Source: Colwellia sp. 12G3 (GTDB lineage: Bacteria > Pseudomonadota > Gammaproteobacteria > Enterobacterales > Alteromonadaceae). From it: a DNA stretch of 64,000 bases. The stretch lies in the NCBI RefSeq assembly GCF_002836775.1, contig NZ_PJAQ01000001.1, forward strand, positions 38,099 through 102,098, in the 5' to 3' direction. Both the position numbers and the translations under genes were made by a program. Of this stretch, positions 55,158 to 64,000 are shown piece by piece; the first letter of the stretch is position 1; each line of letters starts with the position of its first letter. Under the pieces are notes generated by a model. It was not told where the DNA came from. It did not search any database and was given only the letters and a program-made list of their open reading frames with translations.

Positions 55158-56175
55158 CAATCGCCTTTCTAAACTCATTTTTACGTTGCGCTAACGCTTC
55201 TTTGGCATTGACGACACTTTCAACAAAATCGATAACTTTCTTTTGTAATTTCACATTATTTAATTTATTAATACGCATAATTCCGCCAGGGCTTTGCACA
55301 TTAACTTCGATTAATTTTTCATTAATTACATCTATTCCAACAAAATATAAACCATCGCGTACTAATTTAGGACCAATGTGCTTACACAGTGCTTTTTCAT
55401 TTTTCGTTAGGGTGTGCTTAATAACGGTACCGCCAGCATGCACGTTTGAACGTACTTCATTTGAGGCCGGAACTCGCTTCATGGCGCCAATAGGCTCACC
55501 GTTTAACATCAAAATACGCACATCACCGGCATCGGCACCTTCGACATATTCCTGTAAAATTACGTAATTCCCGCCTTCACCGCTGTTTATATAAAACTCT
55601 AATAAGGAAAGGAAACTTTTCTGTGCACTCTTCTCAACTAAAATAACTCCTTGTCCACCATAACCATCTAGTGGTTTCATGATCATTCTTCCGGACGCAG
55701 ATTCGTTTAATACGTCAACTAAGTACTCAGGCGTTTTAGATACATGAGTAACGGGAATAAAATGATTTGTAGGATCGTCAAATGAAGCGGTATAAAGTTT
55801 AGTATTAGCAATACGTAAACCATCAATATCGTTCATGATAAAAACATCTTCACGAACCGAATCAAGAAAATTTAAGGTTATCGGATTTAATGGCGGGTTA
55901 TCGCGCATAATAATCGCGTCAAAGCCTGCCAGAGGTAATTGTGATTTTTTAAATACGGCTTTTTTATAAAATGACACCACATTTGTAGAAGCCGATGAGC
56001 CTTTTTTAAAAACTTGGCAAAAAGCGCTTGAAACAGAATCTCTCATGGTTAAATTATGAGGCGTGGCAATTGCGACAGTATGCTCCCGTGAAACACACTC
56101 GTGTATTAACCGTAAAGTGGAATCTGTTTCGGGTTCAATTTTATCCCAAGGGTACATCAAGAAAAGTATATTCAA
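55138..56175 (-). CDS. Glutathione-synthetase-like ATP-grasp ligase
   Basis: This 345-residue protein matches the GshB fold. An N-terminal domain (MRDNPPLNP, about 90) is followed by ATP-grasp motifs: MKPLDGYGGQGV (ATP-binding loop), ILQEYVEGADAGDVRIL, and the metal-binding FVGIDVINEKLIEVNVQSPGG near residues 275-295. Such enzymes join a carboxylate to an amine with ATP. The start is apparently TTG with AAAGGAC about 9 nt before it. It precedes the FGase-DUF1704 gene, and the pairing differs from the usual gshA/gshB setting. It may be true glutathione synthase or a dedicated amide ligase. Confidence 0.85.
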   Translation of the reverse strand: MNILFLMYPWDKIEPETDSTLRLIHECVSREHTVAIATPHNLTMRDSVSSAFCQVFKKGSSASTNVVSFYKKAVFKKSQLPLAGFDAIIMRDNPPLNPITLNFLDSVREDVFIMNDIDGLRIANTKLYTASFDDPTNHFIPVTHVSKTPEYLVDVLNESASGRMIMKPLDGYGGQGVILVEKSAQKSFLSLLEFYINSGEGGNYVILQEYVEGADAGDVRILMLNGEPIGAMKRVPASNEVRSNVHAGGTVIKHTLTKNEKALCKHIGPKLVRDGLYFVGIDVINEKLIEVNVQSPGGIMRINKLNNVKLQKKVIDFVESVVNAKEALAQRKNEFRKAIDDAHVI

Positions 56176-56479
56176 TGGATTGTCCTTTGATCAGTAACAT
56201 TCAAATCACAAGACAGTGATTTGATAAGAATTATATAAAGTTATTAGTATAACGCTAAGTTTAACGTTAGCTTGAAAATAATGATATGGCTATATGCCCG
56301 TTACCATTCAAGGTGTATGTTCCAGTTTGCTTATTTAATGGGTTTAAAAATGACGTTACACTACGATTAATACTTAAACCATAGAAAGACTATGTTTAAA
56401 GTATTTATCTTGCCTAACGTCATTTTAATTTCCACTGAAATATTACACTTTCATTGGTAGCGGCTATAAATGAGCTTAA
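56176..56479. other. Gap upstream of the ATP-grasp gene
   Basis: About 300 nt holding the promoter of the ATP-grasp/FGase-DUF1704 operon and the end of the PA3496 transcript. I see no T-tailed hairpin and no recognisable operator. Confidence 0.4.
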
Positions 56480-56722
56480 TTAATCCCAATCGTCATAATA
56501 ATCATCATCAAACTTTTTAAGTCGGCGTTCTTCTTGTAACTGTTCAATTTTTTTCTTAGCGAGGAAATTACGCTTATTACTTTGTTTTGAACTTTCACCT
56601 TCAGATGGGCTTATGTTTAATTCAAATTCAGCAATATCATTTTCACCTTCGTTTGAAGGGTCTTCATTGATAAAGTCTAATTCGTTAGAGGAAGATAATT
56701 CATAAGTAGAATTATTGGCCAT
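56480..56722 (-). CDS. PA3496 family putative envelope integrity protein
   Basis: This small protein (80 residues from the ATG at 56722) is acidic and disordered at the N-terminus. It ends in the family's basic/helical segment KRNFLAKKKIEQLQEERRLK followed by an Asp-rich tail (DDDYYDDWD). The PA3496 family is linked to envelope integrity by annotation only. A TTG or GTG start five or four codons earlier is possible but ATG is preferred. It lies 141 nt after the LysR gene on the same strand, the usual neighbourhood for this family. Confidence 0.75.
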   Translation of the reverse strand: MANNSTYELSSSNELDFINEDPSNEGENDIAEFELNISPSEGESSKQSNKRNFLAKKKIEQLQEERRLKKFDDDYYDDWD

Positions 56723-56863
56723 TTGTTCTTTCACCAAAAATAATCACATTAAAAGCGGATAATCTACGTTTTTCCTCGGTAAGAAAAGTAAAATATTTTT
56801 AAGTTAACGATAAAAATATTTTACTTTGATATTGATTTGAAAAATGATTGTACGATCGAATAA

Positions 56864-57751
56864 TCAGTTTCTGGTATTACTGGGTTTCATAATAGCCGGC
56901 GCTTCGGGGTCGTCTTTTCTTAACAGGTTCTTAATTTCAACAATACGTTCTTCATTCGCATTTTCTTTATGAAAAGCACTAAATAATTCCCGTTCAAATA
57001 CCGGTAATTTATCAATTTCAAATAGTTTACCTTGTTCAATAAATGGTTTTACTAGCATATCAGGTAGGTATGCACTGCCACCACATTGCAACATAAGATC
57101 AAGCGCAATTCGTGCCGTACTGGTTCTAATTGCGGGTATAGATATTCCCTTCACTTCTTTAGCATGCCAATTAATAAAACTCGTGCCCCAGTCAATCATA
57201 ATATAACGTTTAACTTCGGAGGGATTTGTTATCTTATTTTGAAAAGTCGTCACGGGCACTAATTTGAACATATGTAATGATTCAATCATTAACTCTTCAA
57301 CTTTAGGGGGATCAAACAAAATAGCAACATCCAACGTGCGCTCAAGTAATTGTCTTGTGAGTTGTTCTCGGGATAAAATTTCAGCAATCAAACTAATCTG
57401 AGGTTGATTCATATATATTTTTGAAATCGCATCATGAATATAAACATCCCAAGTATTGGGTGTACCTGCAATAGATATTTGCGTCACCTGCTCAGAAGCG
57501 AGTGCTACATCTTGTTTAGCCATTCGCAAGGTATTTAACATGTTTTCAGCATGAGGAACCAGCCTTTCACCAGCCAATGTTAGTTGTATATTATTTCTCG
57601 CTCTTTGAAATAATGTCACCCCAAAATACCTTTCTAACTGACGAATTCGGGTGCTGATAGCAGCCTGAGTAAGATACAAGTTTTCGGCCGCTTTACCAAA
57701 ATGACGACAGTCTTTAACTTCCAAAAAAGTCTTAATTAACTCAATGTCCAT
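56864..57751 (-). CDS. LysR-family regulator (HdfR-like)
   Basis: From the ATG at 57751 the protein has 295 residues: an N-terminal winged helix-turn-helix (residues 1-60, FGKAAENLYLTQAAISTRIRQLE) and a C-terminal substrate-binding-type effector domain (about 90-290). It matches HdfR-type LysR proteins, which in enterics repress flhDC and control other genes. Here it neighbours PA3496 and is divergent from the MFS-repeat gene, so control of that transporter is a reasonable guess. The effector is unknown. Confidence 0.85.
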   Translation of the reverse strand: MDIELIKTFLEVKDCRHFGKAAENLYLTQAAISTRIRQLERYFGVTLFQRARNNIQLTLAGERLVPHAENMLNTLRMAKQDVALASEQVTQISIAGTPNTWDVYIHDAISKIYMNQPQISLIAEILSREQLTRQLLERTLDVAILFDPPKVEELMIESLHMFKLVPVTTFQNKITNPSEVKRYIMIDWGTSFINWHAKEVKGISIPAIRTSTARIALDLMLQCGGSAYLPDMLVKPFIEQGKLFEIDKLPVFERELFSAFHKENANEERIVEIKNLLRKDDPEAPAIMKPSNTRN

Positions 57752-58091
57752 TACATTTTCTCTTATCAATACGATAATTATTATTTATTTTACAACCTAG
57801 TTAGTTAGCGGCATAATCCGCCAAAAAATATAGCCTGTCAATAGCTGTAAGTGTGAGATTATTACAGGTTTTATTTCTAATTAATAATTTCTATAACAAT
57901 GTATATTCACTCAAGATATTACAACTTAAGGTACAACCATTTTAAGTCTCATTAATATCTGACCCTATATATTATTTGTTTATAGGCCCATCTAAATTAG
58001 AGAAACCAATAAAATTTCTCCACATACGTCATCAATTACATGTACTGTTAGTAACATAGTTCCTCTCTCCAGAAAATAAGAGAATATCGTA
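57752..58091. other. Divergent promoter region between the LysR and MFS genes
   Basis: About 340 nt. LysR sites (T-N11-A) would be expected here; none is distinctive enough to mark. A weak inverted repeat GAGAAA-N9-TTTCTC lies near 58010. Confidence 0.4.
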
Positions 58092-60188
58092 ATGATAATG
58101 ACAATCAGACCTTTTCTTATGCTATTAACAAGCTGTTTTTTGTTAATGACGGGGTACGGCTTAAGCAACATTTTATTGCCTGTTCGTATGCAACATGATG
58201 GCGTTAGCATTGATAGTATCGGCCTCGTTTTATCGATGTTATCAGTGGGGTTTCTGGTCGGTGCTATTTATAGCCGTAAGTTATTGCAGCGTGTTGGCCA
58301 TATCAGAATATTTGCAATGTGTGGCAGTTTAACATCTGTGGCTATTTTATTGTCCGGCCTTTATCCTGACCCCATAATTCTAGGGTGTATGAGGATTATT
58401 ACTGGTTTTTGTATGGCGTGTGCTAATGCAACGCTTGATAGCTGGTTAAGTTACAGTGCCACTGAAAAAAATAGAGCTAAAATACTTTCTATTAACCAAA
58501 TGGTGTTGATGAGCGCATTGTTTTCTGGACAATTTTTATTAAGTATTGCCCCCATAGAGGGTATGACTTTATTTGTTATATCGGGTATTTTATTCAGCCT
58601 GGCAATTACACCTATTGTTATCAGTAAACAGCAAGGTCCACACATTGAAGACAGTCAATCGATGTCTTTGGTGACTATTTTTAAGCTATCTCCTCTGGGG
58701 GCCGTTAGTTGCTTTTATTGTGGTCTCATCTATGCGGCGCTATTGAATATGCTTCCCATTTTCGCCAGTGATAATGGCATTAAAGATCTGAATTTATCGA
58801 TATTTATGGGAGCGGCTATTTCTGGTGCAATAATATTACAATTCCCCATTGCTTATCTCTCTGACCATTTCGATCGTCGTAAAATAATGTTGGTAATGGT
58901 CTTAACCATTATTTTAATTTCTTTCTTAATTCCTATGCTTATTTCCCTAGGCATGTTTAATTTAAGCCTCTTAGCCATTGCAGTACTTACCGGCATGGCT
59001 GCCTGCCTATATCCTATGAGTATGTCCGAAACCTTTGATAAAGTATTAAAAGAACAGATTTTAACAGCAATGTCTTCGTTATTAGTCATATATGCATTAG
59101 GCAGTATTTTAGGGCCGTATGTTGCCTCAGTTGTTATGAACTCATTTGGTAGCAGCGCGTTATTTACCCTTATGGCTATTACTGCTACGACCTTATTAAT
59201 TTTTATTATTATGCGTATGCAGCAACGTTCTGCCCTACCCCATGATGAACAAGAGAACTTCTTTATGCAGACTCCCTCTGGCGCTGTTTCTGAATTAGAT
59301 CCGCGCACAGATTATGCTGAACCGGCATTCGATAACAGTCCAGAAGTTGAAGTTGCGGTAAGTCTGGCGACAAAAAATCCTGCAGCTGCCGTTAATATGG
59401 CAAAAGCTTTAGCACTGCGCGATCCTACTAACGCATCCAATTTAGCTGCTGCACTAAGTACCATTGAACAAATCGATATTGGTAAATTGTATGGCGCGAT
59501 CACAACAGCTGCGCCTGAAATGGCTATTCATATAGCAGAAGCGTTAACCAATGCCTCTCCAGAAAAGGCAGAAGAGTTAGTTAAGTGGATAACAACATCC
59601 TATCCAGAGCAATATACAAATATTATTGTCGCGATAGCCAATTCTATGCCTGATAATGGGGTTCGAGTAATGGAATTAGCCGCAGAAAATATGTCTGCAG
59701 ACGATTCAGGTGGGCTGTTAGAAATGACAGAACAATATATGACCGAATTTTCAAACTCTTTAGATGAAATGCGTCCGGTGGATCGTAGTGCCGCTGCCTC
59801 TGAACAAACAGCATCTGAGCTTTATAACCGCTTAAGCGATGTATCTCCGGAATATTCCGCTGAATTAGCGTTAGCCGTATCCGAAGCATTACCAGAATCC
59901 TCCAATGTTATTGCTGGTGCTTATGTGAATAACTTAATTCAAAGTGAAAATGAACAAAACTGTGCAACTGATGCGTTAGAAAATATTGAAAGTGCTGTTA
60001 ATGACTATTTATCTCAAGTAGTAGAAACCATTCCAGAATATGCGGTAGATATTGCCAGTACAATCATTGATTCTGTCCCTGAGGTTGCCTCTGAAATAGT
60101 AGCGTTATTACAAGAGTCAGAGGCCGTCGAAAATACTGATTTAAGTGTCTCTATTGATGACAAACCTGAAGAAAATATTATAACTTAG
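58092..60188 (+). CDS. MFS transporter with a long C-terminal helical repeat domain
   Basis: The first ~390 residues form a YcaD-like major facilitator with 12 hydrophobic segments (LLTSCFLLMTGYGLSNILLP at the start, DHFDRRK loop in the middle). The protein then continues for about 300 residues of soluble, acidic, Ala/Glu/Ser-rich sequence in which helices of 15-20 residues recur after a Pro-Glu cap (APEMAIHIAEAL about 474, SPEKAEELV about 488, SPEYSAELALAVSEAL about 586, IPEYAVDIASTIIDSVPE about 647). This tail looks like an alpha-solenoid or coiled repeat and faces the cytoplasm if topology is normal. The substrate is unknown. It is divergent from a LysR gene. Confidence 0.85.
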   Translation: MIMTIRPFLMLLTSCFLLMTGYGLSNILLPVRMQHDGVSIDSIGLVLSMLSVGFLVGAIYSRKLLQRVGHIRIFAMCGSLTSVAILLSGLYPDPIILGCMRIITGFCMACANATLDSWLSYSATEKNRAKILSINQMVLMSALFSGQFLLSIAPIEGMTLFVISGILFSLAITPIVISKQQGPHIEDSQSMSLVTIFKLSPLGAVSCFYCGLIYAALLNMLPIFASDNGIKDLNLSIFMGAAISGAIILQFPIAYLSDHFDRRKIMLVMVLTIILISFLIPMLISLGMFNLSLLAIAVLTGMAACLYPMSMSETFDKVLKEQILTAMSSLLVIYALGSILGPYVASVVMNSFGSSALFTLMAITATTLLIFIIMRMQQRSALPHDEQENFFMQTPSGAVSELDPRTDYAEPAFDNSPEVEVAVSLATKNPAAAVNMAKALALRDPTNASNLAAALSTIEQIDIGKLYGAITTAAPEMAIHIAEALTNASPEKAEELVKWITTSYPEQYTNIIVAIANSMPDNGVRVMELAAENMSADDSGGLLEMTEQYMTEFSNSLDEMRPVDRSAAASEQTASELYNRLSDVSPEYSAELALAVSEALPESSNVIAGAYVNNLIQSENEQNCATDALENIESAVNDYLSQVVETIPEYAVDIASTIIDSVPEVASEIVALLQESEAVENTDLSVSIDDKPEENIIT

Positions 60189-60190
60189 GT

Positions 60191-60394
60191 TTGAATAGCC
60201 ACACAATAATTTTTATATTGCTTGCTGTGTTTCAGGCATTATTAATTAAAATCAATATTTTCAATAATATAGGCTATTTCACCGCTGTAACGGTAGTGTT
60301 CATAATTTATCTGTTTTTTTACCTATGTATCAAGACCTTTGACCGTATCAAGGGCAGTATGATTACAGTTACTCTTGCGTTCGTTGTCCATTGA
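60191..60394 (+). CDS. Possible small membrane protein
   Basis: A 67-codon frame starting at TTG begins just after the MFS stop. It has two hydrophobic helices (IIFILLAVFQALLI and FTAVTVVFIIYLFFYLCI) and a basic tail. Such small membrane genes can be real, but the start lacks a proper Shine-Dalgarno and I recognise no family. Confidence 0.35.
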   Translation: MNSHTIIFILLAVFQALLIKINIFNNIGYFTAVTVVFIIYLFFYLCIKTFDRIKGSMITVTLAFVVH

Positions 60395-60466
60395 AACCAT
60401 CCGATAATCATAGGTGTTTGTCTGTCTAACGCCTCCAGTTCTGTTTCACATTGGTGATATGTATCG

Positions 60467-60489
60467 CTCTAGTATTGAGCGTATTTTGT
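60467..60489 (+). terminator. Possible terminator after the MFS/small membrane gene
   Basis: A 5-bp stem (CGCTC / GAGCG, 7-nt loop) is followed by TATTTT on the plus strand. It lies in the gap 60395-60698, which otherwise holds the promoter of the second htpX and no gene I can support. The stem is short, so the call is weak. Confidence 0.35.
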
Positions 60490-60698
60490 ATCACTATTAA
60501 AACGATACTCACCCTTGGCACGGCTATAGTTTATTTCAAGTTGCTTGGTCTAAGTAAAGCAGTAAGCAAGCTAGCCGTACCTTCCACATTCATAACCTGA
60601 TTTAATACATAAATGTTTCAGTATATCTTATAAAATATTTTCATCTTACCCTTGATACATCTAAAATGTATTTAAAGGTTCAATATTTAGGAATGATA

Positions 60699-61589
60699 AT
60701 GAAACGAATATTTCTATTTTTACTGACTAATATCGCCATTATGTTTGTGTTAAGTGTCACGTTAAGCTTGTTAGGTGTTGATAGCATATTGGCAGAAAAT
60801 GGCTCTGACTTAAATATTCAATCTCTAGTCATATTGTCAGGTGTTATAGGTTTTGGCGGTTCATTTATTTCTTTATTCATCTCTAAATGGATGGCAAAAA
60901 GAATGACTGGCGCAGTAGTTATTACTGAGCCAACAACCAACATTGATAAATGGTTAATAGAAACGGTAGCAAAACAAGCCAGCATTGTTGGTATTAAAAT
61001 GCCTGAAGTTGCCATTTTCCCTTCCTCTGAAATGAATGCTTTTGCTACTGGTGCAAGTAAAAACAATGCCTTAGTCGCGGTATCTCAAGGACTACTTGAT
61101 AAAATGGCCCAAGGTGAAATAGAAGCCGTACTTGGCCATGAAATGAGCCATATTGCTAATGGTGACATGGTAACGTTAACGCTAATTCAAGGTGTGGTTA
61201 ATACCTTTGTTGTCTTTTTATCTCGCATCGTTGGTCATGTAGTTGACCGCGTAATATTAAAGAATGAACAAGGGCATGGCATTGGCTACTTGGTTACCGT
61301 GCTTATATCACAAGTTCTCTTGTCAATACTCGCCAGCGTTATTGTGATGTATTTCTCTAGGAAACGTGAATTTATAGCTGATACCGGTGGTGCAGATTTA
61401 GCAGGCCATAAAAATATGGTCAAAGCTTTAAAACGTTTAGCTCAAAATGAGCCTGAAGCACTACCTGAACAATTAGCCGCATTTGGTATAGGTGAAAAAA
61501 CAAAGAAAGGCTTTACCCATTTATGGGCTTCTCATCCACCAATTGAAGATAGACTTGAGGCGTTAGAACGAAGAATGCTAACGCGCTAA
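60699..61589 (+). CDS. htpX: Protease HtpX (copy 2)
   Basis: From the ATG at 60699, with AGGA 7 nt upstream, the protein has 296 residues; an upstream ATG at 60666 would add 11 unlikely residues. It has the same four-helix layout as copy 1, HEMSH at residues 147-151 and the same third-ligand region [13 protein letters not shown]. The two copies are about 87% identical, mostly differing in the first helices, the VTV-LISQV helix and the last 15 residues. Both look functional. It lies between the MFS and oligopeptidase genes, a different neighbourhood from copy 1. Confidence 0.93.
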   Translation: MKRIFLFLLTNIAIMFVLSVTLSLLGVDSILAENGSDLNIQSLVILSGVIGFGGSFISLFISKWMAKRMTGAVVITEPTTNIDKWLIETVAKQASIVGIKMPEVAIFPSSEMNAFATGASKNNALVAVSQGLLDKMAQGEIEAVLGHEMSHIANGDMVTLTLIQGVVNTFVVFLSRIVGHVVDRVILKNEQGHGIGYLVTVLISQVLLSILASVIVMYFSRKREFIADTGGADLAGHKNMVKALKRLAQNEPEALPEQLAAFGIGEKTKKGFTHLWASHPPIEDRLEALERRMLTR

Positions 61590-61760
61590 ATTAATGGAAT
61601 GTTATACCAATGACACTAAGTTATTGTTTACTTGTGCTGGTTAAAACATTCCAATTTGGCGCGGCATACCATCCCATAGCCTGCTATTAGCCATACTTTT
61701 ACTCTTTCCGTTCCACTACTTCTGTGATGTAGCGACAACTTTTTTATGGTTTAATAAACT

Positions 61761-61785
61761 GTTATTGTTATTGTTATTGTTATTG
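61761..61785. repeat. GTTATT hexanucleotide tandem repeat (4 copies)
   Basis: Four perfect GTTATT units lie about 35 nt upstream of the oligopeptidase start, in the expected promoter or leader zone. Copy-number changes could alter spacing there. Confidence 0.8.
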
Positions 61786-61819
61786 TAAATATCACTATTA
61801 TTTTAAATAGGAGCACTTA

Positions 61820-63934
61820 GTGCCTATACTTTTACCCACATCAAACAAAAATATTGCCGCGCCAATCGCTAAGAAAATACCCCATGAAATGACAATACAT
61901 AATCATCAACGTGTGGATAATTATTATTGGATGCGTGATGACCATCGTAGCGATGAAACAATATTGTCACATCTTAATGCTGAGAATAATTACGCTGATG
62001 CTATGTTAGCCGAGCAAAAACCTTTACAAGAATTACTGTATAAAGAACTTAAAGACAGGATAGTAAAAGACGATAATACCGTGCCAACCAAAGATGGTAA
62101 ATATTGGTATCACAGTGAAATTAATGGCGAGCAAGAGTATTCAAATTATTACCGAGCAACAAGCTTTTCTGGTGAAAATAACACCCTAATATTAGATGTT
62201 AATGCGCGAGCCGAAGGTCATGAATTTTATGATATAGGTGACTTATCCATCAGTCCTAATGATAAAATAATGTCAATATCTGAAGACACTGACAGCCGCC
62301 GTATTTACACTATTAATTTTAAAGACTTAGGCAAGTTAAGCAGCTGCTCTGATTCACCAGAGGCATACTTAGCGGACGTTCTCGTTGAAACAGAAGGACA
62401 AATTGTTTGGGCTAATGACAACAAAAGCGTGTTCTATGTAAAAAAAGATCTAGAAACCTTATTAGGTACCCAAGTTTATCGTCACAAACTAGGCTCGCCT
62501 CAATCTGATGATATTCTCGTTTATGAAGAAGACGACCATAGTTTTTATATGAGTTTAGATAAGAGCAGAGATGATTCACAAATTTATATTTGTTTACACG
62601 CCACTGAATCAACACATTATTTAGCGCTAAGTGCCGATGAGCCTGATGGCGAATTTATTGATCTATTGCCATATCAAGAACAACACGAATATCACGCTGA
62701 TAAAATGGGTGACCATTTTTATATTGTGACCAACTATCACGCTAAAAACTTTCGATTAATGAAAGTTGCTGCCGATAAAGTTGATGATATTAAGAACTGG
62801 CAAGAAGTGATCTCACACCGAGAAGATGTGCTGCTAGAAGGCATAGAATTATTTGATAACTACATTGTGGTTACCGAACGAGAACATGGCCAAATTCGTT
62901 TTATTGTTCACACGACTAACCCAAACAATATGGGTCATCAATATCCATTATCTTTTGATGACCCCTGTTATTTTGCATGTCTTGATGAAAACCCTGAACC
63001 CAAAAGTACCATTGCAAGGTTATATTATTCAAGCTTAACAACCCCTGGTTCACTCTTTGAGTTCGACTTAGCGACAGGTGAAAGAAAGCTACTTAAACAA
63101 CAAAAAGTATTAGGTGATTTTAACAAAGAAGAGTATCAATCAGAGCGTTTATTTATTACCGCACGTGATGGTATAGACGTTCCGGTATCCATTGTTTATC
63201 GCAGTGATACGTTTAAAAAGGATGGTACTAATCCTCTACTGCAATACGGTTATGGTGCTTATGGGATTACCATAGATCCAGACTTTTCCAGTCAAACCTT
63301 AAGCTTACTCGACCGAGGCTTTGTTTACGTTATCGCCCATATTCGTGGCTCAGAAATGTTGGGTAGGCAGTGGTACGAAACAGGTAAAAAAGAACATAAA
63401 CAAAATACATTTAATGACTTTATTGATGTCACTAAGGCATTAGTTGCACAAGGTTATGGTGCTACAGATAAAATATTCGCTTCTGGCGGTAGCGCCGGGG
63501 GTTTATTAATGGGCGCGGTGGTGAATCAAGCACCAGAGCTATATCTAGCCATTGGTGCTCATGTGCCATTTTTAGACGTGTTAACGACCATGCTCGATGA
63601 AACCATACCGCTAACCACTAATGAATATGACGAATGGGGCAATCCAAACGAAGCACAAGCCTACAATAATATTTTAGCTTATTCCCCGATTGATAATATC
63701 AGCGCTCAACACTACCCAAATATACTCGTTACGACTGGCTTGCACGACTCTCAAGTGCAGTATTTTGAACCAATGAAATGGGTAGCAAAAATGCGAGAAC
63801 TTAAAACAAATGATAACTTACTGTTATTTAAAACAGATATGGAGGCAGGACATGGCGGCGCATCAGGCCGTTTTAAAAGTTTAAAAGAAAAGGCCTTAGA
63901 GATGAGCTTTTTTATCTCATTATTAGCAGAGTAA
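61820..63934 (+). CDS. ptrB: Oligopeptidase B-like S9 peptidase
   Basis: This 704-residue serine peptidase starts at GTG, supported by TAGGAG 6 nt upstream. It has an N-terminal seven-bladed beta-propeller (about 75-420) and a C-terminal alpha/beta hydrolase domain. The triad is Ser558 in GGSAGG, Asp643 in LHDSQVQY and His678 in EAGHGG. The propeller-linker motif YGAYGITIDPDFS and the RGSEMLGRQWYE segment are typical of oligopeptidase B, which cuts short peptides after basic residues in the cytoplasm. No signal peptide is present. The gene is complete and ends just before the window edge. Confidence 0.92.
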   Translation: MPILLPTSNKNIAAPIAKKIPHEMTIHNHQRVDNYYWMRDDHRSDETILSHLNAENNYADAMLAEQKPLQELLYKELKDRIVKDDNTVPTKDGKYWYHSEINGEQEYSNYYRATSFSGENNTLILDVNARAEGHEFYDIGDLSISPNDKIMSISEDTDSRRIYTINFKDLGKLSSCSDSPEAYLADVLVETEGQIVWANDNKSVFYVKKDLETLLGTQVYRHKLGSPQSDDILVYEEDDHSFYMSLDKSRDDSQIYICLHATESTHYLALSADEPDGEFIDLLPYQEQHEYHADKMGDHFYIVTNYHAKNFRLMKVAADKVDDIKNWQEVISHREDVLLEGIELFDNYIVVTEREHGQIRFIVHTTNPNNMGHQYPLSFDDPCYFACLDENPEPKSTIARLYYSSLTTPGSLFEFDLATGERKLLKQQKVLGDFNKEEYQSERLFITARDGIDVPVSIVYRSDTFKKDGTNPLLQYGYGAYGITIDPDFSSQTLSLLDRGFVYVIAHIRGSEMLGRQWYETGKKEHKQNTFNDFIDVTKALVAQGYGATDKIFASGGSAGGLLMGAVVNQAPELYLAIGAHVPFLDVLTTMLDETIPLTTNEYDEWGNPNEAQAYNNILAYSPIDNISAQHYPNILVTTGLHDSQVQYFEPMKWVAKMRELKTNDNLLLFKTDMEAGHGGASGRFKSLKEKALEMSFFISLLAE

Positions 63935-64000
63935 ATTGTTAACCTTATTATTTTTATCGTATCTACGCGTTAAATAGCCCCAATTTCTTCGTTGTTTTGA

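Noticed and set aside
1..64000. tRNA, rRNA, CRISPR or prophage signatures
   Set aside because: I looked for CCA-ended cloverleaf patterns, regularly spaced direct repeats and phage or integrase-type proteins on both strands and found none convincing.

Overview
The window is AT-rich bacterial chromosome with short intergenic gaps. Its genes suggest a marine gammaproteobacterium of the Alteromonadales, most likely Colwelliaceae. Pointers are a CbpA/CbpM pair, a PA3496-type protein beside an HdfR-type LysR regulator, a PEP-CTERM protein, AcnA/FumC, NhaA, oligopeptidase B and HtpX. The taxonomic call is inference from gene content. I saw no rRNA, tRNA, CRISPR array, intact insertion sequence or prophage.

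Layout. 0.3-8.6 kb: FapA-type DUF342 protein, FAD monooxygenase with a DnaJ-like Cys motif, AraC remnant, glutaminase, secreted metallo-beta-lactamase-fold hydrolase and a PEP-CTERM protein behind a sigma-54-type promoter. 9-11 kb: a multi-receiver hybrid histidine kinase split by one in-frame stop. 11.2-20.9 kb: a one-strand catabolic island with two acetoacetate-decarboxylase-like/3-hydroxyacyl-CoA-dehydrogenase pairs, an aldehyde dehydrogenase, an acyl-CoA ligase, a Crp/Fnr regulator and a GPH-type symporter. A CRP-spaced palindrome lies upstream of the ligase and the symporter, and recurs before an acyl-CoA dehydrogenase stub at 31.2 kb. 21.4-31 kb: EAL stub, fumC-acnA, nhaA, a DUF3750 lipoprotein and a MoxR/VWA pair. 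31.3-34.1 kb: succinate-semialdehyde dehydrogenase among three broken lipid-metabolism genes. 34-38 kb: TauE/SafE permease, then dgkA and a phosphoethanolamine transferase, each behind a PmrA-like box. 38-42 kb: cbpA-cbpM and an NfeD-slipin pair. 42-48.6 kb: a GGDEF-EAL protein, a run of decayed envelope genes and the first htpX. 48.6-52.6 kb: HupE-like protein, parvulin and DUF3604 lipoprotein. 53-58 kb: a GshB-like ATP-grasp ligase followed by an N-formylglutamate-amidohydrolase/DUF1704 fusion, then PA3496 and LysR. 58-64 kb: an MFS transporter with a long soluble repeat tail, a second htpX and oligopeptidase B.

Two themes stand out. First, about ten genes or gene ends are broken by stops, frameshifts, internal deletions or deletion junctions, while their neighbours are intact; this looks like ongoing deletion-driven decay. 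Second, several operator families can be read directly: TGTYA-N6-TRACA palindromes, 11-bp-phased CTTAAG boxes and a -24/-12 promoter. The most promising undescribed systems are the ATP-grasp/FGase-DUF1704 pair, the duplicated ADC/HADH island with its regulon, and the MFS-repeat fusion.
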